From the NCBI GenBank assembly GCA_015222805.1, contig JADFVZ010000050.1, forward strand, positions 1 to 48,428: 48,428 bases of DNA, written 5' to 3'. The notes beneath the pieces are model-generated. The model had not been told where the DNA came from and made no database searches. It was given only the letters and a program-made list of their open reading frames with translations. The position numbers and the translations under genes were made by a program. The stretch is from Pseudomonadota bacterium (GTDB lineage: Bacteria; Pseudomonadota; Gammaproteobacteria; Xanthomonadales; SZUA-36). Numbering within the stretch: the stretch's first letter is position 1; every line of letters starts with the position of its first letter. Below, piece after piece: positions 26,881-35,876 of this stretch.

Positions 26881-27236
26881 CAAAATTAGTGTATTTTATG
26901 TGCAGTGTACCGGATAAAACACCGAATGATCCAATCGGATGGTGTTATTAAAGTGTCGATCGGTCCCGCAGACTAGCTGATTATTTACTCAGTTTAGTGG
27001 TGGCAGGACCGGTAATTGCCACAGGATGTGGCGGGGTGAAGTTGACACAGGGAAGATGGTCTACAGCAAATTACGTGTTTTGTACATGTGGTTGCCTACC
27101 TGCCTCCCTGTAAAAAAATCACTCGAATGTTCGATTGCTATTGTGAAATTGTCAAAATTTGTTGATAATTGGTTTATAAAGTGTCGGTAAGCTATTGGCA
27201 TATGGGAAAAGATTGGATAATAATCCCGGGGGTAAG
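26881..27236. other. Divergent regulatory region between mrcA and pilM
   Basis: This 356-base gap has no ORF of interest. It contains a good sigma-70 promoter for the pil operon (27141-27169) and small inverted repeats, for example AACACC with GGTGTT near 26918-26946 and GTGGCA with TGCCAC near 27000. No proper sigma-54 site is present: the one TGGCA...TTGC-like match has the wrong spacing. Confidence 0.6.
27141..27169 (+). promoter_or_regulatory. Sigma-70 type promoter for pilMNOPQ
   Basis: TTGTGA (27141-27146), a 17-base spacer, and GATAAT (27164-27169) lie about 70 bases before the pilM start. Confidence 0.6.
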
Positions 27237-28295
27237 TTGAATATATTTAATAAAAAAACACCACCAACCATAGGACTGGATATCAGTTCTACGGCAGTTA
27301 AGCTGATTCAACTATCGCGTTCAGATGGTGGTGTCAGGGTGGAAAATTTCGCAATTGAGCCCTTACCTGCGGGAGCAGTCAAGGACAAGATTGTTGTGGA
27401 TGTTGAGGTAGTCAGTGCCGCCATAGAACGTGCAGTACGCAGATCAGGCGCCAAGTCCAAGTATTGTGCTGTCGCTGTATCCGGTTCTTCGGTTATGACA
27501 AAAACGATCAGTTTGCCATCAGACCTGACCGATGTTGAACTCGAGAGCCAGATCGAAATCGAGGCTGACCAATATATTCCATACTCGCTGGATGAAGTCC
27601 GACGTGATTTTGAAGTGCTAGGCCCTTCCAAACGCAGCGCAGACCTGGTTGATGTCCTGTTGGCTGCTTGTAAAACGGATACGGTTGACCTACTGACAGC
27701 GGCCGTTGAAGACAGCGGCCTGAAACTTCGGGTAATAGATGTTGAGGCCTATGCCATTGCCAACGCCTTTGAGTTGATTCGACACCAGAATGGAATATCC
27801 CTGGATAAAACGATTGCTATCGTGGAAATTGGCGCCCAGCAGTTGGGCTTCATCGTGATGCATGGTGATCGCGTGATATACAGCCGTGAGCATGCTTTTG
27901 GCGCCACCCAGCTGATTGAGGATATTTCCCGACGGTATGAGTTGAGCCCGGAAGAAGCACTGGTGATGCTGCGCGGGGATGACCAGCCTGAAGATTTTGT
28001 GCAGATGGTGATTGAGCCATTCCAGCAATCAGTTGTTCAACAAATTGGTCGTGCCCTGCAGTTTTATTCATCTTCAAATGATTTCAAAAGTATTGACACC
28101 GTCTTTCTCGCAGCCGGTGGTGCTCAACTAAAGGGCCTGGACCAGGTCATCAACGACGAGTTAGGAATCTCGGCAGAGATTGCCGATCCGATTCGTGGGC
28201 TGACATTGGCAAATAATGTTGCTGCGAACAGTTTGCGGGCAAGTTCCTCGGTGCTAATGACAGCATGTGGACTGGCAATGCGAGGGTTCGACTGA
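27237..28295 (+). CDS. pilM: Type IV pilus assembly protein PilM
   Basis: The 352-residue protein is an actin-like cytoplasmic ATPase-fold protein that binds PilN and links the pilus motor to the inner-membrane alignment complex. Signatures are TIGLDISSTAVKLIQL near the start, IEADQYIPYSLDEVRRDF, and AIVEIGAQQLGF. TTG 27237 is chosen: it has GGGGGT immediately upstream and gives a family-like N-terminus (LNIFNKKTPP). A further upstream TTG at 27195 would add 14 atypical residues. Its stop overlaps pilN as TGATG. Confidence 0.93.
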   Translation: MNIFNKKTPPTIGLDISSTAVKLIQLSRSDGGVRVENFAIEPLPAGAVKDKIVVDVEVVSAAIERAVRRSGAKSKYCAVAVSGSSVMTKTISLPSDLTDVELESQIEIEADQYIPYSLDEVRRDFEVLGPSKRSADLVDVLLAACKTDTVDLLTAAVEDSGLKLRVIDVEAYAIANAFELIRHQNGISLDKTIAIVEIGAQQLGFIVMHGDRVIYSREHAFGATQLIEDISRRYELSPEEALVMLRGDDQPEDFVQMVIEPFQQSVVQQIGRALQFYSSSNDFKSIDTVFLAAGGAQLKGLDQVINDELGISAEIADPIRGLTLANNVAANSLRASSSVLMTACGLAMRGFD

Positions 28296-28882
28296 TGGCT
28301 AAAATTAATCTATTACCCTGGCGTGAAGAGCAACGTAAAGAACGGCAGCGCGAGTTTTTTATGCTGCTTATATTCTCAGCAGTCGCAGCCATCGGGCTGG
28401 TTTTTGTAGTGCTTACTTACCTGGGTGGTACCTTAAGTGTGCAGAATCAGCGAAATCAATACCTGCAGTCTCAAATCAGTGATATGGACCAGCAGATCAA
28501 AGAAATTTCAGAATTGGAAAAAACCCGTGAAGCCCTGGTTGCCCGCAAACAGGTAATTGAAGATTTACAGAGTAAACGTTCATTGACTGTTCAGTTATTA
28601 AATGAGCTGGTTACAACTACTCCAGTTGGGGTTACCCTCACTAATCTTCAGCAGTTAGGTCTTGAAGTGACGATTTCCGGAACTGCCCAATCAAATGCGC
28701 GGGTTTCTCAGTTCCTGACCAAGCTCGGCACCTCTGCGTTGCTGGTTGATCCAGAATTGGCCATTATTGAAGCCAACGAGAAGCGTGCACAGACGGTGGA
28801 ACCCTACGATTTTCGGATTAAGGTTCGCCTGAATCTGGCGCCAAGCCAGGAAGATGAGGGTTTTGATGAGGAGCAGTCCTGA
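28295..28882 (+). CDS. pilN: Type IV pilus assembly protein PilN
   Basis: The 195-residue inner-membrane protein begins MAKINLLPWREEQRKERQ, the conserved PilN motif that binds PilM. One membrane helix follows at about residues 22-45, then a coiled coil (QSQISDMDQQIKEISELEKTR, seen in part as QIKEISELEK) and a small periplasmic ferredoxin-like domain. PilN pairs with PilO to connect the motor to PilP and PilQ. The start overlaps the pilM stop and the stop overlaps the pilO start. Confidence 0.95.
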   Translation: MAKINLLPWREEQRKERQREFFMLLIFSAVAAIGLVFVVLTYLGGTLSVQNQRNQYLQSQISDMDQQIKEISELEKTREALVARKQVIEDLQSKRSLTVQLLNELVTTTPVGVTLTNLQQLGLEVTISGTAQSNARVSQFLTKLGTSALLVDPELAIIEANEKRAQTVEPYDFRIKVRLNLAPSQEDEGFDEEQS

Positions 28883-29517
28883 TGTTGAATGATATTAGAG
28901 ATATTGATTTCAAAGATGTGGGAAGTGCGCCTTTGGCAGCACGTACATTATTAATTGTCCTGCTTGGAATCGTCCTTATGGTGGCAGGTTATTTCCTGTT
29001 AATTAAAGATAAACAGGAGGAAATCCGCCGGGCACAAGGTACGGAATTAACGTTGCGCCAGGACTTTGAATTTAAACAGCAGAAGGCTGCAAACCTGGAA
29101 TCCTATCGTAAGCAGTTGGCAGATATGGAAGATATGCTGGAAGTTATGGTGCGTCGCCTGCCTGGTAAAACAGAAATGGATAAGCTGTTGGTTGATGTAT
29201 CGCAAACGGCACTTGGCGTTGGGATTAAAAATGATCTCTTCCGTCCTGGCGCAGAAATTGTGCACGATTTTTATGCAGAAAAACCTATTGCTATTAAAAT
29301 GCGCGGCAGCTTCCACCAGTTTGGTGAGTTTGTTGGCAGTGTAGCTTCGCTGCCCAGGGTTGTGATTCTTACAATGAACGATATTGCGATGAGAAAAGCT
29401 AAAGGTGATAACACCGATGAACTGGTCCTTGAGGGAACAGTGAAAACATATCGCTATGTAGACGAAAATGAAACTGCGGAAATGGCCGCGAGCAAGACTG
29501 GCGAGGGCGGGTCATGA
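28882..29517 (+). CDS. pilO: Type IV pilus assembly protein PilO
   Basis: This 211-residue bitopic inner-membrane protein has a single helix near residues 22-42 (LIVLLGIVLMVAGYFLL), then a coiled coil and the periplasmic PilO domain (MEDMLEVMVRRLPGKTEMDKL, read in part as LPGKTEMDKLLVDVS, and MRGSFHQFGEFVG). It forms heterodimers with PilN. It overlaps pilN by one base and pilP by four. Confidence 0.95.
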   Translation: MLNDIRDIDFKDVGSAPLAARTLLIVLLGIVLMVAGYFLLIKDKQEEIRRAQGTELTLRQDFEFKQQKAANLESYRKQLADMEDMLEVMVRRLPGKTEMDKLLVDVSQTALGVGIKNDLFRPGAEIVHDFYAEKPIAIKMRGSFHQFGEFVGSVASLPRVVILTMNDIAMRKAKGDNTDELVLEGTVKTYRYVDENETAEMAASKTGEGGS

Positions 29518-30056
29518 TGAAAATAATTCCACGATGCGGCCGGGTTTTGTTACCAGTGCTATTACTTGCCGCTTTGCAGGCATGTACCGGCAATATGGAT
29601 GAAATCCAGCGTTATGTGAGCGAAGTGAAGCAACGACCCGCAGATCCGGTTGACCCGATTCCGCCAGTTGCAAGTTATTCACCTGTCAGTTATCTCGGTG
29701 CAGATTCACGCAACCCGTTTGCTGAAGTAATAATGGCACCGGAGGAAACTATACCAGGCGGCCCCGTTGGGACCAGTGGTCCGCAACCGGACCTGCAGCG
29801 ACCACGTGAATTCCTGGAACAGTTCTCACTTGATACTTTACAAATGGTGGGTACATTCTCCAGGGACAATGAGCAATGGGCCCTGGTTCAGGATCCTGAC
29901 CTTGTCATCCACAGGGTGTCGGTTGGTTCGTTCCTGGGTCAGAACCGAGGTAAAATTGTTGCAATCTACCAGGATCACATTGAACTATCAGAACTGATCC
30001 CGAATGGAACTCAGGGATGGCTGGTGCGCGAGGCTTCGATTGCTTTGGAAGAGTAG
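29514..30056 (+). CDS. pilP: Type IV pilus lipoprotein PilP
   Basis: The 180-residue protein has a lipoprotein signal ending LLLAALQAC with Cys24 as the predicted lipidated residue, a proline-rich linker (RPADPVDPIPP), and the PilP beta domain (LQMVGTFSRDNEQWALVQDP, IYQDHIELSEL). PilP couples the PilN/PilO complex to the PilQ secretin. ATG 29514 overlaps the pilO stop (ATGATGA). The Cys and spacing fit an inner- or outer-membrane lipoprotein. Confidence 0.94.
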   Translation: MMKIIPRCGRVLLPVLLLAALQACTGNMDEIQRYVSEVKQRPADPVDPIPPVASYSPVSYLGADSRNPFAEVIMAPEETIPGGPVGTSGPQPDLQRPREFLEQFSLDTLQMVGTFSRDNEQWALVQDPDLVIHRVSVGSFLGQNRGKIVAIYQDHIELSELIPNGTQGWLVREASIALEE

Positions 30057-30089
30057 CCTGTTAAGCATCAGTTTTAGAGGGATATAACG

Positions 30090-32288
30090 ATGAAAAATAG
30101 TAGAAATAATGAAAGACCACAGGGAAGCCGTGATATGAACAAGCAGATGCATGGAATAAGAACAGCAGGCAAGTCGGCAGGGCAGGGACCTGGTAATTCA
30201 ACTGCTCTGGCTACCAGGTTGCTAATTGGGTTGTCACTGTTGCTGGTGTCAGTATCAGCAATGGCAGGCAGTTTGTTGACGGTCGATCATATGCTGAACG
30301 ATGATGGTTCGATGACTATCAACCTGCAGGTTGATGGTGATATGCCAGAGCCGAAGAGCTTTATGACCGATAGCCCCAGCAGGCTGGTTGTAGATATGGC
30401 TGATGTCAGCGCAGACGGATTCGATCCGGTTATGGTTGGCCAGGCTGGGGTGAATGAATACAGTGTCATGACGGCCGGTGATCGCACCCGCCTGGTGGTT
30501 GATTTGAGCCAGGCCGCAGCCTATGAGGTTGATGTCAGCGGAGACACCCTGTCCATCAATCTTATTCCCCAGTCCGATTTTGCAACTGGTGCTGACAGTA
30601 GTGCAGATAACCAGATAACAAACCTGGATTTCCGTCGTGGTGACCAGGGTCAGGCAAGAGTTATTGTTTCTATGAGCCAGTCCGGTGCAAGCGTTGCAGT
30701 TAATGAGCAGGGCGACAGGATAAATATTGAATTATTTAATGTAGCTGTTTCAGCGGATAATCAGCAACGTCTTGATGTGAGTGATTTCGCCACTCCGGTT
30801 CGTTTCATTGAAGCACGGGCAAACGGTGATAGCTCCAGGGTGGTGCTGACAGTTGCTGGTGCTTATGACCATACCATGTACCAGACCGGTAATGAATTGA
30901 TCATTGAAGTGAAAAAGAAAGCCATGGTAGCGAAAGCAACCAAGGCGGATATCAAGTTTTTTGAAGACAAATCCTACTCAGGAAAAAAGGTTACCTTTAA
31001 CTTCCAGGACATTGAAGTCCGTTCAGTTCTGCAGTTGATTGCTGATGTATCAGACCTCAACATCGTGGTGGCTGATAACGTCGACGGCAATATTACCCTG
31101 CGCCTGACGAATGTTCCATGGGATCAGGCCCTCGATATCATTCTTGATGCCAAGAACCTGGACATGCGTAAAAATGGAGAAATTATCTGGATTGCTCCGG
31201 CTGCAGAAATTGCAGAGCGTGAAAGACTGTTACTGCAGGCTGCCGAAGACAGAAGGGTGCTGGAACCTTTGCGCACGGAAATGATTCAACTCAGCTATGC
31301 GAAAGCAACCGATTTGCAGGAATTGATCCTCGCCTCGGTTGAAAATGCCGGAGATACAGAATCTGGCATGCTCTCGGGTCGCGGATCGGTTACCGTTGAT
31401 GAACGTACCAACACCTTGCTGGTGAATGATACCGAAGCAAAAATTGTTGAAATCAAACGCCTGGTTGAAGTACTGGATCGCTCAGTTCGGCAGGTGCAGA
31501 TTGAATCACGCATTGTTATTGCCAAAAGTAATTTCAACCGCGAGTTGGGCGTCCGCTGGGGCGTGACCGGATTCCACTTTGGTAGTAATTCCGGCGCATT
31601 TAGTGGTACCGGAGCTGGTGCGGATTCGCTGCTTGCATCAGGTATTGATCCTGACGACGGCGCCAGCATAATTGAGTTACCAGCACTGTCCAATCGTTAT
31701 GGTGTTAACCTGCCGGTAGCCAATCCGGCTGGCTCTTTCGGTCTTTCATTCCTTTCCAGTGATATTTTGCTGGACCTGGAATTGACGGCACTTGAAGAAG
31801 ACGGCCAGGGCGAGGTGATTTCATCACCACGTGTTATTACCGCAAATCAGTCGGAAGCCTTTATCAAACAAGGTGTTGAGATTCCTTATCAACAGGCGAC
31901 TTCATCCGGTGCTACCGCGGTTGAATTTAAGGAAGCCGTACTGGAATTACGGGTAACCCCTTTGATTACACCTGATAACCGGGTGCAGCTCGATATCGAA
32001 GTGCGCCAGGATACAGTGGGTGAAAGCTTTGTACTTCAGGGTGGCGCGGAGATTCCAGCTATTGATACCCGCCAGCTGAATACCTCTGTCCTGGTTAACA
32101 ACGGTGAAACCGTTGTCCTGGGTGGTATCTATCAGCATGAAACCAATAAATCGGAAAGCAAAGTACCATTCCTTGGTGATATTCCGTACCTTGGCGCTGC
32201 CTTCCGCAAACGTGGAACAGAAACCAAGAAGCGTGAATTGCTGATCTTTATTACTCCGAACATCGTTGGAGACCGCCCCACGCAGTAG
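30090..32288 (+). CDS. pilQ: Type IV pilus secretin PilQ
   Basis: The 732-residue protein is the outer-membrane channel for the pilus. After a long N-terminal extension and signal helix (LLIGLSLLLVSVSAMAG) come two AMIN domains (about residues 65-155 and 170-270), an STN/N0 domain (VTFNFQDIEVRSVLQLIAD), an N1 domain (MIQLSYAKATDLQELI) and the secretin core (QVQIESRIVIA, SSPRVITANQSEAFIKQG, VNNGETVVLGGIY, VPFLGDIPYLG). The signal helix starts about 45 residues in, so the true start may be the internal ATG at residue 16. It ends the pilMNOPQ operon and is followed by a terminator instead of the usual aroK. Confidence 0.96.
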   Translation: MKNSRNNERPQGSRDMNKQMHGIRTAGKSAGQGPGNSTALATRLLIGLSLLLVSVSAMAGSLLTVDHMLNDDGSMTINLQVDGDMPEPKSFMTDSPSRLVVDMADVSADGFDPVMVGQAGVNEYSVMTAGDRTRLVVDLSQAAAYEVDVSGDTLSINLIPQSDFATGADSSADNQITNLDFRRGDQGQARVIVSMSQSGASVAVNEQGDRINIELFNVAVSADNQQRLDVSDFATPVRFIEARANGDSSRVVLTVAGAYDHTMYQTGNELIIEVKKKAMVAKATKADIKFFEDKSYSGKKVTFNFQDIEVRSVLQLIADVSDLNIVVADNVDGNITLRLTNVPWDQALDIILDAKNLDMRKNGEIIWIAPAAEIAERERLLLQAAEDRRVLEPLRTEMIQLSYAKATDLQELILASVENAGDTESGMLSGRGSVTVDERTNTLLVNDTEAKIVEIKRLVEVLDRSVRQVQIESRIVIAKSNFNRELGVRWGVTGFHFGSNSGAFSGTGAGADSLLASGIDPDDGASIIELPALSNRYGVNLPVANPAGSFGLSFLSSDILLDLELTALEEDGQGEVISSPRVITANQSEAFIKQGVEIPYQQATSSGATAVEFKEAVLELRVTPLITPDNRVQLDIEVRQDTVGESFVLQGGAEIPAIDTRQLNTSVLVNNGETVVLGGIYQHETNKSESKVPFLGDIPYLGAAFRKRGTETKKRELLIFITPNIVGDRPTQ

Positions 32289-32311
32289 CAGCTTCGGGGT
32301 AAAGCAATAAG

Positions 32312-32343
32312 ATAAAAAGCCCGGGTTATCCTGGGCTTTTTAT
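32312..32343 (+). terminator. Terminator after pilQ
   Basis: ATAAAAAGCCCGGG (32312-32325) pairs with CCTGGGCTTTTTAT (32330-32343) around TTAT, with one wobble pair and a T-run in the right arm. Confidence 0.85.
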
Positions 32344-32377
32344 GTGTCTACAGTTAAGGATAAGGTAGACTGGGTAT

Positions 32378-33178
32378 ATGAGTATATTGATTCCCGCCAG
32401 CGCTTATCAATTCAGTGCCGGTGACACCCCGCTTTTAATTTCAATTCCGCATGCCGGCCTCGGCTTGCTGGAAAGTATGCAGGAACAGTTGACGCCAGAG
32501 GCCATTAACCTGCCGGATACCGACTGGCGGGTTGATGAGCTCTATGCCTGGGCAAGTGGGCTGGGTGTCAGTTTGCTAGCTGCAAATTATTCCCGCTATG
32601 TTGTTGACCTGAATCGACCAGCAGATGATGGACGCCTGTATGCAAGCAAAACCAGCGGCTTGTTTCCACAACAGACATTCCATGGTGACTCGATCTGGCT
32701 GTCACAAGCTGGAAGTGGGGATTCCAGAGAGTGGATTTTGCAGAATATATGGCATAGCTACCATCAAAAGATCGCCTCTGAGCTGGAGCGCATCAAGAAT
32801 CGTCACGGCTATGCGATTTTACTGGATGCGCATTCAATTGCTCCGGTAGTACCGGATTTATTCGAGGGTGTATTGCCGGATTTAAATCTCGGCAGTTACG
32901 ATGGCCGCAGTGCCGCAGCTGATTTAATTGCAACAGCCTACGCCAGCCTCGAATCCCCGGATTATAGTCGGGTATTAGATGGTCGCTTTAAAGGTGGTGC
33001 GATAACCCGGGGATTTGGCCGGCCGGATCAATCCATACACGCACTGCAACTGGAAATATCACAAGCAACTTATTTGCAGGCAGCCGATGCATGGCCTCAA
33101 CTTGATGTTTCAAAAACCGCAAAACTTCGGCAAGTATTGGAAAAACTGCTGGGCAGCCTGCTTGAGTGGAAAAATTAA
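32378..33178 (+). CDS. hutG: N-formylglutamate deformylase
   Basis: The 266-residue enzyme belongs to the N-formylglutamate amidohydrolase family and releases formate and glutamate, the last step of five-step histidine degradation. Visible motifs are LLISIPHAGLG, DTDWRVDELY, VVDLNRPADD, the DAHSI motif after YAILL, and LQLEISQATYL near the C-terminus. The next gene, hutF, makes the substrate, which supports this assignment over other members of the family. The hutH, hutU and hutI genes are not in the window. Confidence 0.93.
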   Translation: MSILIPASAYQFSAGDTPLLISIPHAGLGLLESMQEQLTPEAINLPDTDWRVDELYAWASGLGVSLLAANYSRYVVDLNRPADDGRLYASKTSGLFPQQTFHGDSIWLSQAGSGDSREWILQNIWHSYHQKIASELERIKNRHGYAILLDAHSIAPVVPDLFEGVLPDLNLGSYDGRSAAADLIATAYASLESPDYSRVLDGRFKGGAITRGFGRPDQSIHALQLEISQATYLQAADAWPQLDVSKTAKLRQVLEKLLGSLLEWKN

Positions 33179-34581
33179 TGCATTCGCAAGTGAATTCGCA
33201 TATGAATCTGCAAAGGCAATCTTTTTTTGCAGAACAACTGCTAAGTGAGGAGGGATGGCAATCCTCCAAATTCATCAATGTTGATGACCAGGGCATTATT
33301 GTCAGCATTACCGATGTTGCTGAAACGCAATGTAAAACCAGCTTTAAGGGTGCGGTTATACCCGGGATGATCAATCTGCACAGCCATGCATTTCAGCGCA
33401 GCCTGGTTGGCAGGACCGGTCTAAAGGGGGCAACTGATGACAGCTTCTGGAGTTGGCGTGAAGCCATGTATCAGCAGCTTGGGCAAATGGACCCGGGGAT
33501 CATAGAGGCGATTACCGCCTACTGCTATATGGAATTGCTTCAGGGTGGCTATACTTCTGTGGCAGAGTTCCACTACCTGCATCACCAGGCAGGAGGTGCG
33601 CCTTATGCTGATCCTGCAGAAACATCCCGACGAATTTTAGCCGCGGCTGAGACCGCGGGCATCGGCCTGACTATACTGCCTGTGTTGTATAGCTGGGCAG
33701 GATTTGGTCAACAGCCACTGGCGCAAAGGCAAACACCCTTCGGGCATGGCATCGACAGTTATCTGGATCTTCTTGATAGCCTGGACAAACATTGTAAGGA
33801 AGCAGCCTTATCTGACTGGGGGGTTGCGCCGCACTCACTCAGGGCGGTTGATCAGGTTCAACTGCATGAGTTACTCGACACCCTTGCTCGGAAAAAATTT
33901 AGCGGGCCGCTGCATATTCATATTGCAGAACAGCAGCAGGAAGTTGCCGATTGCATCAATTTTTATGGTGCACGTCCGGTTCAATGGCTGCTGGATAACC
34001 TGCCGGTTAATGAAAACTGGTGCCTTGTACATGCCACCCATGTGAATGAAGAAGAGCTGGAAATGATGCAGCGGGCAGGGGTGGTTGCAGGCTTATGTCC
34101 GACAACTGAAGCTGATTTGGGTGATGGAATATTTCCCGCAAGCCGCTGGCAGGAACTTGGCGGTGCCTGGGGTATCGGTTCTGACAGCAACCTCTGTGTG
34201 AATGCCCCGGAAGAACTGCGCCTACTGGAATTTGGCCAGCGCCTGCGTGACCAGCAGCGAAACCTTATGGCAGCACCCGGAGAAACGGTGGGTGCTGAAC
34301 TTTATGCGAGTGCGTTATCCGGAGGTTTGCAGGCACTGGCAAAACCTCCGGCCAGGGGTTTTACACCCGGCCAACGTGCTGATTTCCTGGTGCTGAATCA
34401 AAATCACCCATTGCTAATGGGTAAAGAAAAAGATCAACTGCTGGATACCTGGGTATTTGCCGGCAGTGCTGAAATGTTGTCACAGGTTTGGGTGGCTGGT
34501 CAGTGCAGGGTAAAAAATGGTCGGCACATCGAAAAAGATAAAATCGAGTCGGAATGGCGTCGCCGGGTTGTTAAATACTGA
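33178..34581 (+). CDS. hutF: Formimidoylglutamate deiminase
   Basis: The 467-residue amidohydrolase converts N-formimino-glutamate to N-formyl-glutamate plus ammonia. Metal-site motifs are INLHSHAFQR near the N-terminus, HIHIAEQQQEV in the middle, HATHVNEEE and GIGSDSNLCVN. SFWSWREAMY and EFHYLHH are typical of HutF within this superfamily. The start ATG 33178 overlaps the hutG stop as TAATG; a GTG four codons earlier is possible but lies in hutG. It is followed with a one-base overlap by the DUF938 gene. Confidence 0.95.
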   Translation: MHSQVNSHMNLQRQSFFAEQLLSEEGWQSSKFINVDDQGIIVSITDVAETQCKTSFKGAVIPGMINLHSHAFQRSLVGRTGLKGATDDSFWSWREAMYQQLGQMDPGIIEAITAYCYMELLQGGYTSVAEFHYLHHQAGGAPYADPAETSRRILAAAETAGIGLTILPVLYSWAGFGQQPLAQRQTPFGHGIDSYLDLLDSLDKHCKEAALSDWGVAPHSLRAVDQVQLHELLDTLARKKFSGPLHIHIAEQQQEVADCINFYGARPVQWLLDNLPVNENWCLVHATHVNEEELEMMQRAGVVAGLCPTTEADLGDGIFPASRWQELGGAWGIGSDSNLCVNAPEELRLLEFGQRLRDQQRNLMAAPGETVGAELYASALSGGLQALAKPPARGFTPGQRADFLVLNQNHPLLMGKEKDQLLDTWVFAGSAEMLSQVWVAGQCRVKNGRHIEKDKIESEWRRRVVKY

Positions 34582-35204
34582 TGGTAGAAAAAACCAGCCT
34601 GGAAAGTCTTGAGCTGCAGGACAGCCTCTACGGGGAGCGTAATAAACAGCCGATACTCGATATCCTGCAGGAATATCTTCAGGCTGATACTGATGTTTTA
34701 GAGATCGGATCCGGCACAGGCCAACACGCGGTGTTTTTTAGTCGTCAGCTGGCTTCTATCCACTGGCAAATGACTGAAATGGCAGAGAACCTGGAAGTAC
34801 TCAAGGCGCGTCACCTACAGCAGGGCAATGAGCGAATGCCGGAGCCATGCGCTATTGATAGCCGGGATTCCAGCTGGGACTTGCCAAGGCATTACGATGC
34901 TGCTTTCAGTGCTAATACCGCACACATTATGTCCTGGCAGGGTGTATGCGGCCTGTTGCATGGAGTTGGCAAGGCGCTGAAGCCTGGCGGCCTGTTTTTG
35001 CTCTACGGACCATTTCGTTATCATGGTGAGGATACCTCACCCAGTAATAGTGATTTCCACCGGCTCTTGAAAAGCCGCTCGCCTGAAATGGGTATTCGTG
35101 ATTATTATGAACTGGAAGCTCTAGCGGCCATGGCCGGTCTATGTCTGTGGAAGGATATGCCGATGCCGGCAAATAACAGGATTTTGATTTTCAAGAATGG
35201 ATAA
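34581..35204 (+). CDS. DUF938 family SAM-dependent methyltransferase
   Basis: This 207-residue protein shows the DUF938 opening (ERNKQPILDIL), the SAM-binding glycine motif LEIGSGTGQHAVFF at about residues 40-53, and FSANTAHIMSW and LYGPFRYHG typical of the family. The substrate of DUF938 enzymes is unknown. The start overlaps hutF by one base and its end overlaps msrC by eight, so it is made as part of the hut operon transcript, though no role in histidine metabolism is established. Confidence 0.92.
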   Translation: MVEKTSLESLELQDSLYGERNKQPILDILQEYLQADTDVLEIGSGTGQHAVFFSRQLASIHWQMTEMAENLEVLKARHLQQGNERMPEPCAIDSRDSSWDLPRHYDAAFSANTAHIMSWQGVCGLLHGVGKALKPGGLFLLYGPFRYHGEDTSPSNSDFHRLLKSRSPEMGIRDYYELEALAAMAGLCLWKDMPMPANNRILIFKNG

Positions 35205-35664
35205 CAAAGCAGAATTTTATACGGACCTGTCTGACCAGTCCAGGGGTTTGCTCTCGGCAACGGATGATCCGATTGCCAATGCCGCAAACCTGGTGGCACT
35301 AATATTTAACTCCCTGGACCGGGTCAACTGGGCCGGGTTCTATTTTTATCGTGATGGCCGCCTGCTGGTAGGGCCGTTTCAGGGCCATCCGGCCTGTGTT
35401 GAGATTCCGCTTGCAAAGGGTGTTTGTGGTGCGGCGGCAAATTCGGGTCAAACCCAGCGGGTAGCAGATGTACATGCCTTCCCTGAGCATATTGCCTGTG
35501 ATGCTGCATCCCGGTCAGAACTGGTTGTGCCGTTGTTCAATGCCGGTCAGCTTATTGGTGTACTGGATCTGGACAGCCCGGTTACCGATCGTTTCGATGA
35601 GATCGATCAGCAGGGAATAGAAGATTTAGCTGAAATTTATATGCACTCGTGTGTGTTTAGTTGA
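35197..35664 (+). CDS. msrC: Free methionine-(R)-sulfoxide reductase (GAF domain)
   Basis: The 155-residue single GAF-domain protein matches fRMsr/YebR, which reduces free methionine-R-sulfoxide using thioredoxin. The start FYTDLSDQSRGLL, WAGFYFYRDGRLLVGPFQG, and the cysteines in GHPACVEIP, AKGVCGAA and HIACDAASRSELVVP are the family marks and correspond to the three redox cysteines. It overlaps the DUF938 gene by eight bases and ends the operon. Confidence 0.94.
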   Translation: MDNKAEFYTDLSDQSRGLLSATDDPIANAANLVALIFNSLDRVNWAGFYFYRDGRLLVGPFQGHPACVEIPLAKGVCGAAANSGQTQRVADVHAFPEHIACDAASRSELVVPLFNAGQLIGVLDLDSPVTDRFDEIDQQGIEDLAEIYMHSCVFS

Positions 35665-35713
35665 ATTATTTTGCTTAGGTTTTCTCGGTAAAGTTTAAAA
35701 GAATATAAATATG

Positions 35714-35744
35714 TTCTCGCAGAGGCGCAGAGATCGCAGCGAAG
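35714..35744. repeat. CGCAGAG-rich dispersed-type repeat
   Basis: The stretch holds CGCAGAGGCGCAGAGATCGC, a repetition of CGCAGAG that resembles a dispersed intergenic repeat type seen in many bacteria. It lies in the gap between msrC and sixA. Only one copy is seen here. Confidence 0.4.
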
Positions 35745-35876
35745 ATCAATAAAACAAAGAAAACCTTACACTACCGTCCCGTTAACCCTGTCTGGATTGA
35801 CTGAAATTTTCTGGCACAATACCCGGTGTGTTTGCGAGAGAAATTGTTTTTAAATAAAATCCACAATTACCATAAA

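Noticed and set aside
26995-27020. Possible sigma-54 site upstream of pilM
   Set aside because: TGGCA and TTGC are present but too far apart for a -24/-12 promoter.
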